A DNA stretch of 64,000 bases from Cellulomonas sp. PhB150 (GTDB lineage: Bacteria; Actinomycetota; Actinomycetes; Actinomycetales; Cellulomonadaceae): NCBI RefSeq assembly GCF_003755175.1, contig NZ_RKHX01000005.1, positions 124,001-188,000 on the forward strand. The letters run 5' to 3'. The notes under the pieces were generated by a model. That model did not search any database and had not been told where the DNA came from. It was given only the letters and a program-made list of their open reading frames with translations. Shown here piece after piece: positions 7,882 through 16,667 of this stretch; within the stretch, counting starts at the first letter, position 1, and each line of letters opens with the position of its first letter. The translations under genes and the position numbers were made by a program.

Positions 7882-7921
7882 GTCAACCATCGGTTGACGG
7901 CGACGTCAACCAAAAGTTGAC
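7882..7921 (-). promoter_or_regulatory. Two tandem 17-bp palindromic operators upstream of the HTH/DUF3887 gene
   Basis: GTCAACCATCGGTTGAC (7882-7898) is a perfect inverted repeat with a 3-base spacer. GTCAACCAAAAGTTGAC (7905-7921) has the same GTCAAC/GTTGAC arms. Their centres are 23 bases apart, about two helical turns, so dimers would bind the same face. They lie just upstream of the start codon, where a self-repressor would act. Confidence 0.75.
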
Positions 7922-8007
7922 ATGAGCGGCGACGAGCGGTGGATCTCGCACGCTTCCGCGCCGGGATGCGTGCGCGGGCCACCGCTCGCCGGCCCGGAGG
8001 AGCGGGA

Positions 8008-8703
8008 TCAGTCGACGAGGCGGCCGTCCGCCAGCCGCACGACGCGGTCGGCCAGCGACATCATCAGCGGGTCGTGCGTGGAGACGATCGCCGTCATGCC
8101 CTCGGCCTCGACCACGGCCCGCAGCAGGGCCATGACCGCGGTGCCGGTCTCGGTGTCCAGCTGGCCGGTGGGCTCGTCGGCGACCAGCAGCCGCGGTGAG
8201 CTCGCCAGGGCGCGGGCGATCGCGACGCGCTGCTGCTGCCCGCCGGACATCTCGCCGGGTCGCTGCTGCTCGTGACCGCCGAGGCCGACGAGGTCGAGCA
8301 GCAGCTGCACGCGTGCCTCGCGGTCGGGCGTCGGCATCCGGCGCAGCCGCAGGGGAACGCCGACGTTCTCGGCCGCCGAGAGCACGGGGACCAGCCCGAA
8401 CGTCTGGAAGACGAAGGACACGACGTCCCGCCTGAGCGACACCAGGCCGGCCTCGTCGAGCGAGGAGACCTCGCGCCCGTCGACGACCACGCGGCCCTCG
8501 TCGGGCCGGTCCAGGCCGCCGATGCAGTTGAGCAGGGTCGTCTTGCCGGAGCCGGAGCGCCCGACGAGCGCGACGAGCTCACCCGGCGCGATCGTGAACG
8601 ACACGTCCTGCACCGCGTGCACGGCCGCGGCGCCGTGCCCGTAGACGCGGCTGACGTGCTCGACGCGCACGGCGGCCTCGACGGTGGTGGCGGTGGCGGT
8701 CAT
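8008..8703 (-). CDS. ABC transporter ATP-binding protein (MacB/LolD-like)
   Basis: A 231-residue ATPase of the MacB/LolD/FtsE group that energises FtsX-type permeases. Walker A GRSGSGKTT (about residue 41), signature MSGGQQQRVAIARAL, Walker B LLVADEPTGQLD and the switch VSTHD are present. Its ATG overlaps the stop of the preceding ATPase gene (ATGA). It is the last gene of a four-gene operon with two giant permeases, so it probably pairs with the other ATPase or with one of the permeases. The substrate is unknown. Confidence 0.9.
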   Translation of the reverse strand: MTATATTVEAAVRVEHVSRVYGHGAAAVHAVQDVSFTIAPGELVALVGRSGSGKTTLLNCIGGLDRPDEGRVVVDGREVSSLDEAGLVSLRRDVVSFVFQTFGLVPVLSAAENVGVPLRLRRMPTPDREARVQLLLDLVGLGGHEQQRPGEMSGGQQQRVAIARALASSPRLLVADEPTGQLDTETGTAVMALLRAVVEAEGMTAIVSTHDPLMMSLADRVVRLADGRLVD

Positions 8704-9659
8704 GCCTGCTCCTCGTCGCTGCGGTGCCGGCCTCGGGGCTTCTCCGGCCGGATCGTCACGTGGGACTCCTCGAGCGCCAGGCGCACGCGCCCGACGAGAT
8801 CGAGCGCCTCGCGGAACTCCTGGGGGAGCTGCACCCGCCCGGCGCGGTCGAGCACGGCGAGCTCCTCGGCGATGACGTGCTCCGTGCCGTCGTCCTGGAT
8901 GTGGGTGCGCCGCACGGTCTCCGACGACGTGCGACCGTCGCGGATCGCGATGGTGCGCTGCACGTGCTCGGAGACGCCCGGGTCGTGCGTGACGACCACG
9001 ACCGTGGTGCCGAGCTCGCGGTTGACGGTGCGCAGGCTCTCCAGCACGTCGTGCGACGTCTTGGTGTCGAGCTCGCCCGTGGGCTCGTCGGCGAACAGGA
9101 CCTGGGGGGAGTTCGCCAGGCCGACGGCGATGGCCACGCGCTGCTGCTCGCCGCCGGACATCTCGCCGGGACGCCGGTCCGCGCAGTACGCGATCCCCAG
9201 CACGTCGAGCAGCTCGGTCGTGCGCTGCTCGCGGTCCTTGGTCGGGACTCCCGCGAGCATGAGCGGGAAGGCGACGTTCTCGGCGGCCGTCAGGTAGGGC
9301 ACGAGGTTGCGCGCCGTCTGCTGCCAGACGAACCCGACCATGGACCGGCGGTACTGCACGCGCTGGCCGGCCGTCATCGACATGAGGTCCCACTCGCCCA
9401 CGCGCACGCGGCCGGCGGTCGGGACGTCGAGCCCGGACAGCACCGACAGCAGGGTGGACTTGCCGGAGCCGGACGCGCCGACGATGGCCACGAGCTCGCC
9501 GGGCTCGACGAGCAGGTCGAGGCCCTGCAGCGCCTGCACCTCGACGCCCTCGGACTGGTAGATGCGCACGAGCGAGTCGCACACGATCAGGGCGTGCTCG
9601 CCGAAGTCGCCGGTGCGCGCGCGGGCGCGCTCCTCGAGCGAACCGAGCGTCGTCGTCAT
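8700..9659 (-). CDS. ABC transporter ATP-binding protein with an AbrB-like C-terminal domain
   Basis: A 319-residue protein. Residues about 25-250 are a complete MacB/LolD-type ATPase (Walker A GASGSGKST, signature MSGGEQQRVAIA, Walker B VLFADEPTGELD, switch VVTHD). Residues about 265-310 (EELAVLDRAGRVQLPQEF, then REALDLVGRVRLALEESHV and IRPEKP) read like a SpoVT/AbrB-type DNA-binding swapped-hairpin: a D-x-x-G-R-V-x-L-P start and a beta-strand ending IRP. That tail is not part of ordinary LolD-like ATPases. AAGGAG precedes the ATG, 13 bases after the permease stop. Confidence 0.85.
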   Translation of the reverse strand: MTTTLGSLEERARARTGDFGEHALIVCDSLVRIYQSEGVEVQALQGLDLLVEPGELVAIVGASGSGKSTLLSVLSGLDVPTAGRVRVGEWDLMSMTAGQRVQYRRSMVGFVWQQTARNLVPYLTAAENVAFPLMLAGVPTKDREQRTTELLDVLGIAYCADRRPGEMSGGEQQRVAIAVGLANSPQVLFADEPTGELDTKTSHDVLESLRTVNRELGTTVVVVTHDPGVSEHVQRTIAIRDGRTSSETVRRTHIQDDGTEHVIAEELAVLDRAGRVQLPQEFREALDLVGRVRLALEESHVTIRPEKPRGRHRSDEEQA

Positions 9660-9672
9660 CTGGTCGTCTCCT

Positions 9673-12474
9673 TCATCGTTCGCCCACCCGCAGGACCTCG
9701 CCCAGCTTGTCGCGGCGCCGCACCGCGGACTCCACCAGCACCGTCACGACGAGCGCCACCGCGATCACCGCGACCGCCCCGAGCACCGGCCACCAGCCGA
9801 TCCGCAGCGGCGGCTGCGCGAACCCGCCCGTGGCGAGCTCGAGGCCGAGCGCACCGGACGTGAGCCACGGGATCAGGATGCCGATCGCCGTACCGCCGAG
9901 CACGGCCGCCGCCGCGACGGGCAGCAGCTCGGCGAAGGTCAGGGCCGACGCGGTGCGCGCGTCGAGGCCGAGCGTGCGCAGCGCGGACAGTGCCCGGCCG
10001 CGCTCGCGGGACGTCGCGGCGACCATGAGCACGAGCGCGAGGGCGGCGTACGCGGCGAGCGCGACCGACGCCGCGAGCAGCAGGAGGACGAGGTCGCGGT
10101 TGAGCGGCGAGTCGCGCCACTCCTGCAGCCACTCGTCGCGGTCGACGACCGTCACGCCCGGACGGCCCTCGAGGTGCAGCGCCTGCGTCGCGGCGAGCGC
10201 ACCGGGCCCGTCGACGAGGATCGTCGTCGGCTCGCTCGTGACGCCCTGGGCGTCGTCGAAGGTCGCGCGGTCGACGAGCACCCGGCCGTCCACCGGTGCG
10301 CCCGAGCCGTCGGTGCGCACGCGCGGCTCGTCGCCGACGACGCCGACCACGTCGAGTCCCACGCGCCCGGCGTTGGTCTGCACGTCCGGGGTGACCAGCG
10401 CGACGGCGGCCGAGATCGACGGGCTGACGAGCGCGGCCGGCGTCGTCGGGTCCCCGGTGGTGAGGAGCCGCAGGTCCGTGCCCGATCGGCCGTGCGTCTC
10501 CTCGATCGTCGCGAGCGGCTCGGCGTCCACGAGGATCAGGTCCGCCGTCGTACCGGAGTTCATGCCGATCGTGCGCCCGCCGACCACGGCGATGCCCGCG
10601 ACGGCGGTCACACCGGGCTCGCCGCGCAGGTCGGTGACGTCCTGGTCGGTCAGCGGACCCTCCACCCGGACGTCGGCGCCGGTGCGCGCATCGGCGGCGG
10701 CGCTCTGGCCGGCGGCGATGGTCAGCACGGTCGTCCCGCAGAACACCACGAGCCCGATCGCGACGGTCAGGGTCAGCAGCGGCACGGCGGTGCCCGAGGC
10801 GGCGCTGGCGCGCGCGGTGGCGACGACGGGCACCAGGCCGCGCCGCGTGCGTGCCGCGCGGCTCAGCGCGCGCAGGAGCGGGGGCAGGACCCGCGCGACG
10901 ACGAGCGTCGCGGCCGCCGCCACGAGCAGCGGCGTCGCGGCCAGGAGCAGGTCGACGCCGCCGGTGCTGGTCTGCGCGAGGCCGCGGCGCCGGACCGAGA
11001 CCACGGCACCGACCGCGATCGCGATGAGCGTGGCCTCGGCGACGACGCGTCGTGCGCGGCCGCGGGCGCGCACCCGGTTGCGGTCGGACCGGTTCGCCGC
11101 CGTGCGCCGGCCCGAGTAGGCGGTCCGGACCTGCAGGGCCGCGACGAGGGCCGGGGTGAGCGCGGCGATCACGACGAGGGCGACGGCGACCCCGGTCCCC
11201 GAACCGTCGGACGGCAGCAGCAGGGATGCGACGAGGGCCCCCGCACACCCGGCGACCACGGCGATCGGGACCGACTCGAGCAGGGCCCGGACCGCCACCG
11301 ACGCGATCGAGGCCCCGCGCGCGCGCTCTGCGAGCAGGTACGTCTCGCGCCGGGCGACCAGCAGCTTCGCGGCCAGCACGAGCACCAGGGCGCCCACTCC
11401 GCTGAGCCCGAGCACGAGCACCGACTGCTGCGCCCGCGCGGCCGCGAGCCGGCCACTGATCGCGTCGAGGGTCGACCCGAGCTGCGTCGTCACGGTGACG
11501 GGGTAGCCCGCCGCCTGGGAGAGGGGCGACGGATCGGCCTGCACCTGCGTGACGGCCGTGGTGATCGCGGGGGCCGTCCCGGCGTCGACGAGTGCGGCGT
11601 CCGGCGAGTACCGCACCTGCGTGACGAGGGCACGGGCCTGGATGACGAGCTTCGCGTCGGGCAGCGAGGCGTCGGTGACCAGCAGCGCGACGTGGCCGGC
11701 CTGGCCGGGCGAGGCCGCGTCGCGGGCGGCGAGCAGGTCGGGGAACTGCGACCACACCCGGTCCTCCGGGTCCGGCACGGTGTACAACCCGGTGACGACC
11801 AGGTCGACCGGTCCGTACGTGTACAGCGAGAGCTTCGCGCGGTCGCCCGGACGCACGCCGAACCGGGCGGCGGCGTCGGCCTGCATCCCGACCTCCACCT
11901 CGTGCAGGGGCAGGCCCGTCGCGTCGGGGTCCTCGGCGGGTAGCTCGGCCGGCGCCGGCGCGGTGCCCTCGACCCACTGCACGAGCCCGGCCTGCCGCGC
12001 CTCGTCGGGGTCGCCGACGTACGCCAGCCGGGTGGTGATGGCCGTCGTGCCGACGCGGCCGTGCACGATCGGGGTGGCCACCGAGGCGGCGCCGGGCCCG
12101 GTGACGTCGCGCAGGGCTGTCGGCAGCGCGTCGTGCACGGCTGCCGCGTCGCGGCGCAGGGTCGCGGCCGCGTTGGGGTCGCGCACCGTGCTCATGCTCT
12201 GCCCGAACCCCACCCCGCTCGCCGCGCCGATCCGGGCGACGACGTCCGCGGAGGTGCCGGCATCGACGACGGCCTGCTCGACGGCCTCGTCGGCGGCGCG
12301 CGCCACCACGCTCGGGACCAGGAGCGAGAGGGCGACGGTGACGGCCAGGACCACCGCGGTCAGTGCCAGCAGGCCGGCGTCCGACAGGCTGCGCCGGCGC
12401 GCGACGAGCGGCGCGCCGGCGGTGGCGGCGCGGATGCCCGTGCGCAGGCCTGCGCGCTCGGTCGTTGTCGTCAT
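9673..12474 (-). CDS. Large FtsX-like ABC permease (933 residues)
   Basis: A membrane protein with an N-terminal helix (about residues 32-52), a long extracytoplasmic domain, two FtsX/MacB permease core units (about 280-430 with helices LVLGLSGVGALVLVLA and VAGCAGALVASLLL; about 800-925 with VLLLLAASVALAAYAALALVLM and AVAVIAVALVVTVLVESAV) and further helices around 450-560. It is about twice the size of a single MacB permease and resembles the ten-helix DUF-like exporters of actinobacteria. Its ATG overlaps the stop of the upstream permease (ATGA). Function is probably export or extraction of a lipid-linked or peptide substrate, which is inference. Confidence 0.85.
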   Translation of the reverse strand: MTTTTERAGLRTGIRAATAGAPLVARRRSLSDAGLLALTAVVLAVTVALSLLVPSVVARAADEAVEQAVVDAGTSADVVARIGAASGVGFGQSMSTVRDPNAAATLRRDAAAVHDALPTALRDVTGPGAASVATPIVHGRVGTTAITTRLAYVGDPDEARQAGLVQWVEGTAPAPAELPAEDPDATGLPLHEVEVGMQADAAARFGVRPGDRAKLSLYTYGPVDLVVTGLYTVPDPEDRVWSQFPDLLAARDAASPGQAGHVALLVTDASLPDAKLVIQARALVTQVRYSPDAALVDAGTAPAITTAVTQVQADPSPLSQAAGYPVTVTTQLGSTLDAISGRLAAARAQQSVLVLGLSGVGALVLVLAAKLLVARRETYLLAERARGASIASVAVRALLESVPIAVVAGCAGALVASLLLPSDGSGTGVAVALVVIAALTPALVAALQVRTAYSGRRTAANRSDRNRVRARGRARRVVAEATLIAIAVGAVVSVRRRGLAQTSTGGVDLLLAATPLLVAAAATLVVARVLPPLLRALSRAARTRRGLVPVVATARASAASGTAVPLLTLTVAIGLVVFCGTTVLTIAAGQSAAADARTGADVRVEGPLTDQDVTDLRGEPGVTAVAGIAVVGGRTIGMNSGTTADLILVDAEPLATIEETHGRSGTDLRLLTTGDPTTPAALVSPSISAAVALVTPDVQTNAGRVGLDVVGVVGDEPRVRTDGSGAPVDGRVLVDRATFDDAQGVTSEPTTILVDGPGALAATQALHLEGRPGVTVVDRDEWLQEWRDSPLNRDLVLLLLAASVALAAYAALALVLMVAATSRERGRALSALRTLGLDARTASALTFAELLPVAAAAVLGGTAIGILIPWLTSGALGLELATGGFAQPPLRIGWWPVLGAVAVIAVALVVTVLVESAVRRRDKLGEVLRVGER

Positions 12475-15400
12475 CGCTCGTCCCCCAGCCGGAGCAGCTC
12501 GCCGGACGCGCGCTTGAGCAGCGTGCTCGTCGTGACGCCCACGACGAGTGCCACCAGGAGCACGAGCGCACCGACCAGGGCGAGCTGATAGCCCCAGTCC
12601 CACTCGACGAGGACGTCGGGCACGGGCGGCTGCCCGGAGGCGGAGGTCGTGATCAAGGGAGCGACCACGTGGGCGAGCAACGCTCCGAGCGCGAGGCCGA
12701 CGACGACCCCGACCGTGCCGAGGATCGCGTGCTCGACCAGCACCGAGCGCACGAGCCCGGCCCGGGGCGCGCCGAGCGCCTGCAGCCGCGCGAACTCGAG
12801 CCGACGCGAGCGCACCGTCACCGCGGCGCTCATCGCGAGCCCGCTCACGGCCAGGGCGAGCGCCGCGACCACGACGATCCACAGGGCGGCCTGGATGCCG
12901 ACGCGCAGCGGGCCGTCGGTGGCGGCCTCCCGCTCCTCGACGCGCACGACCGTGCTGGTGCCGTCCTGCGCCAGCGTCGCCGCGACGGTCTCGGCCTGGT
13001 CGTCGGGCACCTCGAGCCACCACTCGTCGGCGAGCGTCCGGGACGACCCGGCCATGACGACCTCGCGGCCGAGCAGGTCCTCGTCGAGGATCACGCCGCG
13101 CCCGGACGGCTGGCCCGGGAGGTAGGGAACGGTGCCCGCGATCACGACGCGGATGCTGGCGCCGTCGATGGTCAGGAGCAGCTGGTCGCCGACGCTGTTG
13201 CCGAGCGTCTCCAGGACGTCGGGCGTGACGAGTGCCTGCACGTTCGACGCCCCGGAGGACGGGTCGGCGAAGGTGACGGCGGTGAGGTCGACCGGTTCCC
13301 CGAAGCGCCCCGCACCGGCGATGGTGGCCGACAGGCGCAGCGAGTCGTCCGTGACCTTCAGGCCCGCCCCGGACCCGCTCGTGCTCCAGTCGGCCGTGAG
13401 GCTCACCGACTCGACGCCTTCGAGGTCCTCGACCGCCGGCGGCTCCGAGACGCTCGTCGAGCCGCTCGCGACGCGCAGGTTCTCGACGCGCAGGTTCGCG
13501 ACGACGTCGCCCCGGGGCGGAGGCTTCGTCGGGTCCGGGACCGCGCGGGCCACGACGCCGACGAGCTGGAGCCCGCTGACGGCGGCAGGGATCGGCAGGA
13601 CGACGTCGGTGGCCGTCCGTTCGAACGAGATCCCGGGCAGCTGCAGGGTCGTCCGCGCCCCGGACGGGTCCTGGAGGACCAGGGCGGACAGGATCGTGCC
13701 CTCCGCGTCGGAGCTGACCCCCGAGGCCAGGTCGACGACGAGGAAGGCCGGCGTGCCGGGCAGGGCGATCCCGGTGGCGGGCTCGGCGGGCCGCAGCGGC
13801 GCGGTCCGCGCTCCCCAACCGGGGGGCACCCGGCCGCGCAGCAGCTCGTCCGCGTGCGTCGTGTCGACGGCGAGCAACGTGGTCGGCACACCACCGGCGC
13901 CGGACCGGGAGTTGGCGCTCGGTGTGCCGATCGTCACGTCCCGGAAGGTCACCGGGGCGGCGCGCTCGATCCCGGGCACGGCCGCGAGCCGGGACGCGGC
14001 GACCATCGGCGCGCCGGGGGTCGGCGTCGCGCGGACGTCGGCGCCGACCGCGAGGTCGGTCTGGTCCAGCTGCGACGTCCGCCAGGTCGCGAGGAACGAC
14101 GACGAGAACGCGCCCACGCCGACGGAGAGGGTCAGGAGGAGCACGGCCGCCGTGGCCCGCGCCGGGCGGCGCCCGAGCTCCCACACCGCGAGCGGTGACA
14201 CCCATGCCCGGCTCCGCGCGGCGAGTCGCTCGCCGACGTGCGCCACCACCGGCATGAGGCGCAGCGCCAGCACGGCACCGGCCAGCAGCACGAGCGCGGG
14301 TGCGAGGACGAGGACGGGGTCGATCCCGCCGAGCCCGCTGGACGTGCTGCCCACGGGCGAGCGGTACGAGCGCAGCTGCCACAGGGCGATGCCGGCCAGC
14401 ACGACGAGCGCGACGTCGGCACCGGAGCGTGCGGCCGAGCCGCGTCGCTCCTGCCGGGCGCTCGGCTGCTCGCTCGAGCCGCGGCGCAGCAGCGGACCGA
14501 CGAGGACACCGGCGAGCAGGACCGCGGCGAGCGCGCAGGTGAGCCACAGCAGCGCGGGTCGGCCGGGATCGATGTCGAGGCCTCCGCGGCGCACGGCCGG
14601 GAAGAACGCGAGGGCGCGGTAGGTCAGCACGGCGAGGAAGGGGGAGACGACCGCCGTCACCAGGGCGATCGCGAGCGCCTCCAGGACGGCCAGCCACAGG
14701 ATCTGACGGTGGGACGCACCGCGCGACGCCATGAGCGTCTGCTCGGGCACCCGGCGGTCGGCAAGCATCCGCGCCGCCAGCAGCAGGACTGTCACGGCGA
14801 GAGTCACGAGCATGAGGGCGACCACGACGAGGGTCACCCGCGTGACCTGCAGGCTGCCCCCCGCGGCGTCGATCGTGCCGGGCAGGCGCGTGGCCACGTA
14901 GGACGACAGGCCGTCGGAGGCCGTCGCCGCGGCGAGCTGCTGCTGGGCGTCGTCCAGGCGGACGCGCAGTCCGTCGACGGCCCGGGTCGGCGCGTCCGTG
15001 AGCTCGGGATGGGCGACGAGGTGCGCGACCCCGAGAGGTGCGGCACCGTCGGTGAGCACCGCCGCGTCGCCCACGACGAACGGCCCCCACGCCTGGGTCT
15101 GCAGGAAGCCAGCCGAGCCCAGCACGGGGTAGGAGGGGTCGTGCTCCACGCCCTTGAGCTCGTCGCGCTCCCAGTTCGCCGCGGGACCCGTGAGGGCGAA
15201 CGTGCCCGTGACGACGAAGGTGGCGGGATCCCGCGACGAGGCCTGCTTGACGTCCACCACGCTGCCGACGGTCCAGCCGTACTCGTCCGCGACGACCTGC
15301 GGGACCGCGACGGGGATGCGGCCCTGCTCGTCGACGCCCGTGGTGGGGAACTCGCCGCTGAGCAGCGTGCTGCTCGCCTGCACCCGCGGCGTCGAGGCGA

Positions 15401-15761
15401 GGTAGGCGTACGGGGCGATCGGGTCGTCGGTGCCCTGGATCGAGTACATCACCGACGAGAGCCACTCCTCGCGGCTCGCGGGGACGTCGCCGAGGAGCTG
15501 GTCGAGGAACGCGGTCCCGTGCTCGACCGCTGCGGCGCCGGTGTCCTCACCCGACGTCAGGGTCAGGGTGACGTCGATCTCGCGGTCGGCGGCGCTGGTC
15601 CGGTCCAGCGCGACGGCGAGCATGTGGTGCTGGCTCGTCGCGAGCAGGAGCGCGAACGTGCCGAGCACGGTCGCGCCGACGAGGGCGACGGCAAGGACGG
15701 CGAGCAGCAGGGTCTGCTGGGAGCGGGCGCGGCGCAGGAGGAGCCGGCTGTTGCCGCCCAT
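12471..15761 (-). CDS. Very large FtsX-like ABC permease (1096 residues)
   Basis: First gene of the exporter operon. An N-terminal transmembrane helix (about residues 20-43, LLLAVLAVALVGATVLGTFALLL) is followed by an extracytoplasmic domain to about 320, then FtsX-type helices (LVVVALMLVTLAVTVLLLAARML; ALAIALVTAVVSPFLAVL), further helices near 405-540, a second extracytoplasmic domain and a C-terminal FtsX unit (about 960-1085). GGGAGGG precedes the chosen ATG, which removes 33 residues of upstream in-frame sequence without a ribosome site. It pairs with the overlapping 933-residue permease to form a heterodimeric transporter. The divergent padR gene may regulate it. Confidence 0.85.
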   Translation of the reverse strand: MGGNSRLLLRRARSQQTLLLAVLAVALVGATVLGTFALLLATSQHHMLAVALDRTSAADREIDVTLTLTSGEDTGAAAVEHGTAFLDQLLGDVPASREEWLSSVMYSIQGTDDPIAPYAYLASTPRVQASSTLLSGEFPTTGVDEQGRIPVAVPQVVADEYGWTVGSVVDVKQASSRDPATFVVTGTFALTGPAANWERDELKGVEHDPSYPVLGSAGFLQTQAWGPFVVGDAAVLTDGAAPLGVAHLVAHPELTDAPTRAVDGLRVRLDDAQQQLAAATASDGLSSYVATRLPGTIDAAGGSLQVTRVTLVVVALMLVTLAVTVLLLAARMLADRRVPEQTLMASRGASHRQILWLAVLEALAIALVTAVVSPFLAVLTYRALAFFPAVRRGGLDIDPGRPALLWLTCALAAVLLAGVLVGPLLRRGSSEQPSARQERRGSAARSGADVALVVLAGIALWQLRSYRSPVGSTSSGLGGIDPVLVLAPALVLLAGAVLALRLMPVVAHVGERLAARSRAWVSPLAVWELGRRPARATAAVLLLTLSVGVGAFSSSFLATWRTSQLDQTDLAVGADVRATPTPGAPMVAASRLAAVPGIERAAPVTFRDVTIGTPSANSRSGAGGVPTTLLAVDTTHADELLRGRVPPGWGARTAPLRPAEPATGIALPGTPAFLVVDLASGVSSDAEGTILSALVLQDPSGARTTLQLPGISFERTATDVVLPIPAAVSGLQLVGVVARAVPDPTKPPPRGDVVANLRVENLRVASGSTSVSEPPAVEDLEGVESVSLTADWSTSGSGAGLKVTDDSLRLSATIAGAGRFGEPVDLTAVTFADPSSGASNVQALVTPDVLETLGNSVGDQLLLTIDGASIRVVIAGTVPYLPGQPSGRGVILDEDLLGREVVMAGSSRTLADEWWLEVPDDQAETVAATLAQDGTSTVVRVEEREAATDGPLRVGIQAALWIVVVAALALAVSGLAMSAAVTVRSRRLEFARLQALGAPRAGLVRSVLVEHAILGTVGVVVGLALGALLAHVVAPLITTSASGQPPVPDVLVEWDWGYQLALVGALVLLVALVVGVTTSTLLKRASGELLRLGDER

Positions 15762-15913
15762 GCACCCTCCCGACGCCGTCGTCGGCCGCTCACCCGGACC
15801 CGGGGGCGGCGCCGCGACCGATGCTAGGCACAGGGACGACCTCGGTGGGAGCGATTCCACATCACGGATCGGTCACCATCTGCCGGAGGTGTCCGGAGTC
15901 ACCCCCGACCGCC

Positions 15914-15954
15914 TTGACTTACTAATGCTCCCGGCGCACTATTCCATTCGGAAT
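15914..15954. promoter_or_regulatory. Divergent promoter region between the ABC exporter and padR
   Basis: The 237 bases between the two starts include TTGACT at 15914 and, unusually AT-rich for this genome, ATTCC-ATTC-GGAAT (15941-15954), an inverted repeat directly followed by ATATATGG. An operator for the PadR-type regulator is the natural reading. Exact -10 and -35 assignments are uncertain. Confidence 0.45.
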
Positions 15955-15998
15955 ATATGGCCGACGGGTGTGTCGGTGGTCGGGCGGAGGATCCAGGG

Positions 15999-16667
15999 AT
16001 GGCGACGGGCGAGCTCTCAGCGGTGGCGGTGCTGCTGCTCGCGCTCCTGCACGAGCAGCCGATGCACCCCTACCAGCTGCACCAGTCGCTCGTGGAGCGC
16101 GGCGACACGCGGCTCGTGCGCGTCAACGCCGGTGCCGTCTACCACGGCATCGAGCGGCTCGAGCGTGGCGGCCTGGTGGAAGCGGTCGGCACCGACCGCG
16201 AGGGTCGAAGGCCCGAGCGCACCACCTACCGGCTGACCGACGAGGGCCGCGCGGCGTTCGCCGTCCGCCTGCGCAGCCTGCTGGGCGACGACCACCCGCC
16301 CTACCCGCTGTTCTCCGTGGGCCTGGCCGAGGCGAACGAGCTGCCCGCGTCCGTCGTCGCGAACGAGCTGCGCCGGCGCCGGGACCGCGAGGATCAACGC
16401 CGCGCCGAGCTCGAGGCCAGGCACGCGACCGCGACGTCCCACGGGCTGCCGCGCCGCTACGCGCTCGACGTCGAGCGCGACCTCGCCGTGATGGCGGCCG
16501 AGGTCGCCTGGCTCGACGCGACGATCGCCGAGCTCGAGGGCGGCGAGCTCGACTGGGACAGCCCGTTCCCCACCGACTACAAGGCCCGGAAGGCCGCCGC
16601 TCGGTCACAGGCGGCCGCCGACCAGCACGACACCTCCAGCACCACCGAACCGAAGGACACCCCATGA
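15999..16667 (+). CDS. PadR-family transcriptional regulator
   Basis: A 222-residue regulator. Residues 1-85 form the PadR winged helix (AVLLLALLHEQPMHPYQL, VNAGAVYHGIERLERGGLVEAV, the wing around ERTTYRLTDEGRAAF); residues about 110-190 form the coiled-coil dimerisation domain typical of the longer PadR-s1/Vir_act_alpha_C forms. GGAGG lies eight bases before the ATG; an in-frame ATG 14 codons earlier lacks one. The stop overlaps the MFS start (ATGA), so PadR and the exporter are one unit, an arrangement usual for drug-responsive repressors of efflux pumps. Confidence 0.9.
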   Translation: MATGELSAVAVLLLALLHEQPMHPYQLHQSLVERGDTRLVRVNAGAVYHGIERLERGGLVEAVGTDREGRRPERTTYRLTDEGRAAFAVRLRSLLGDDHPPYPLFSVGLAEANELPASVVANELRRRRDREDQRRAELEARHATATSHGLPRRYALDVERDLAVMAAEVAWLDATIAELEGGELDWDSPFPTDYKARKAAARSQAAADQHDTSSTTEPKDTP

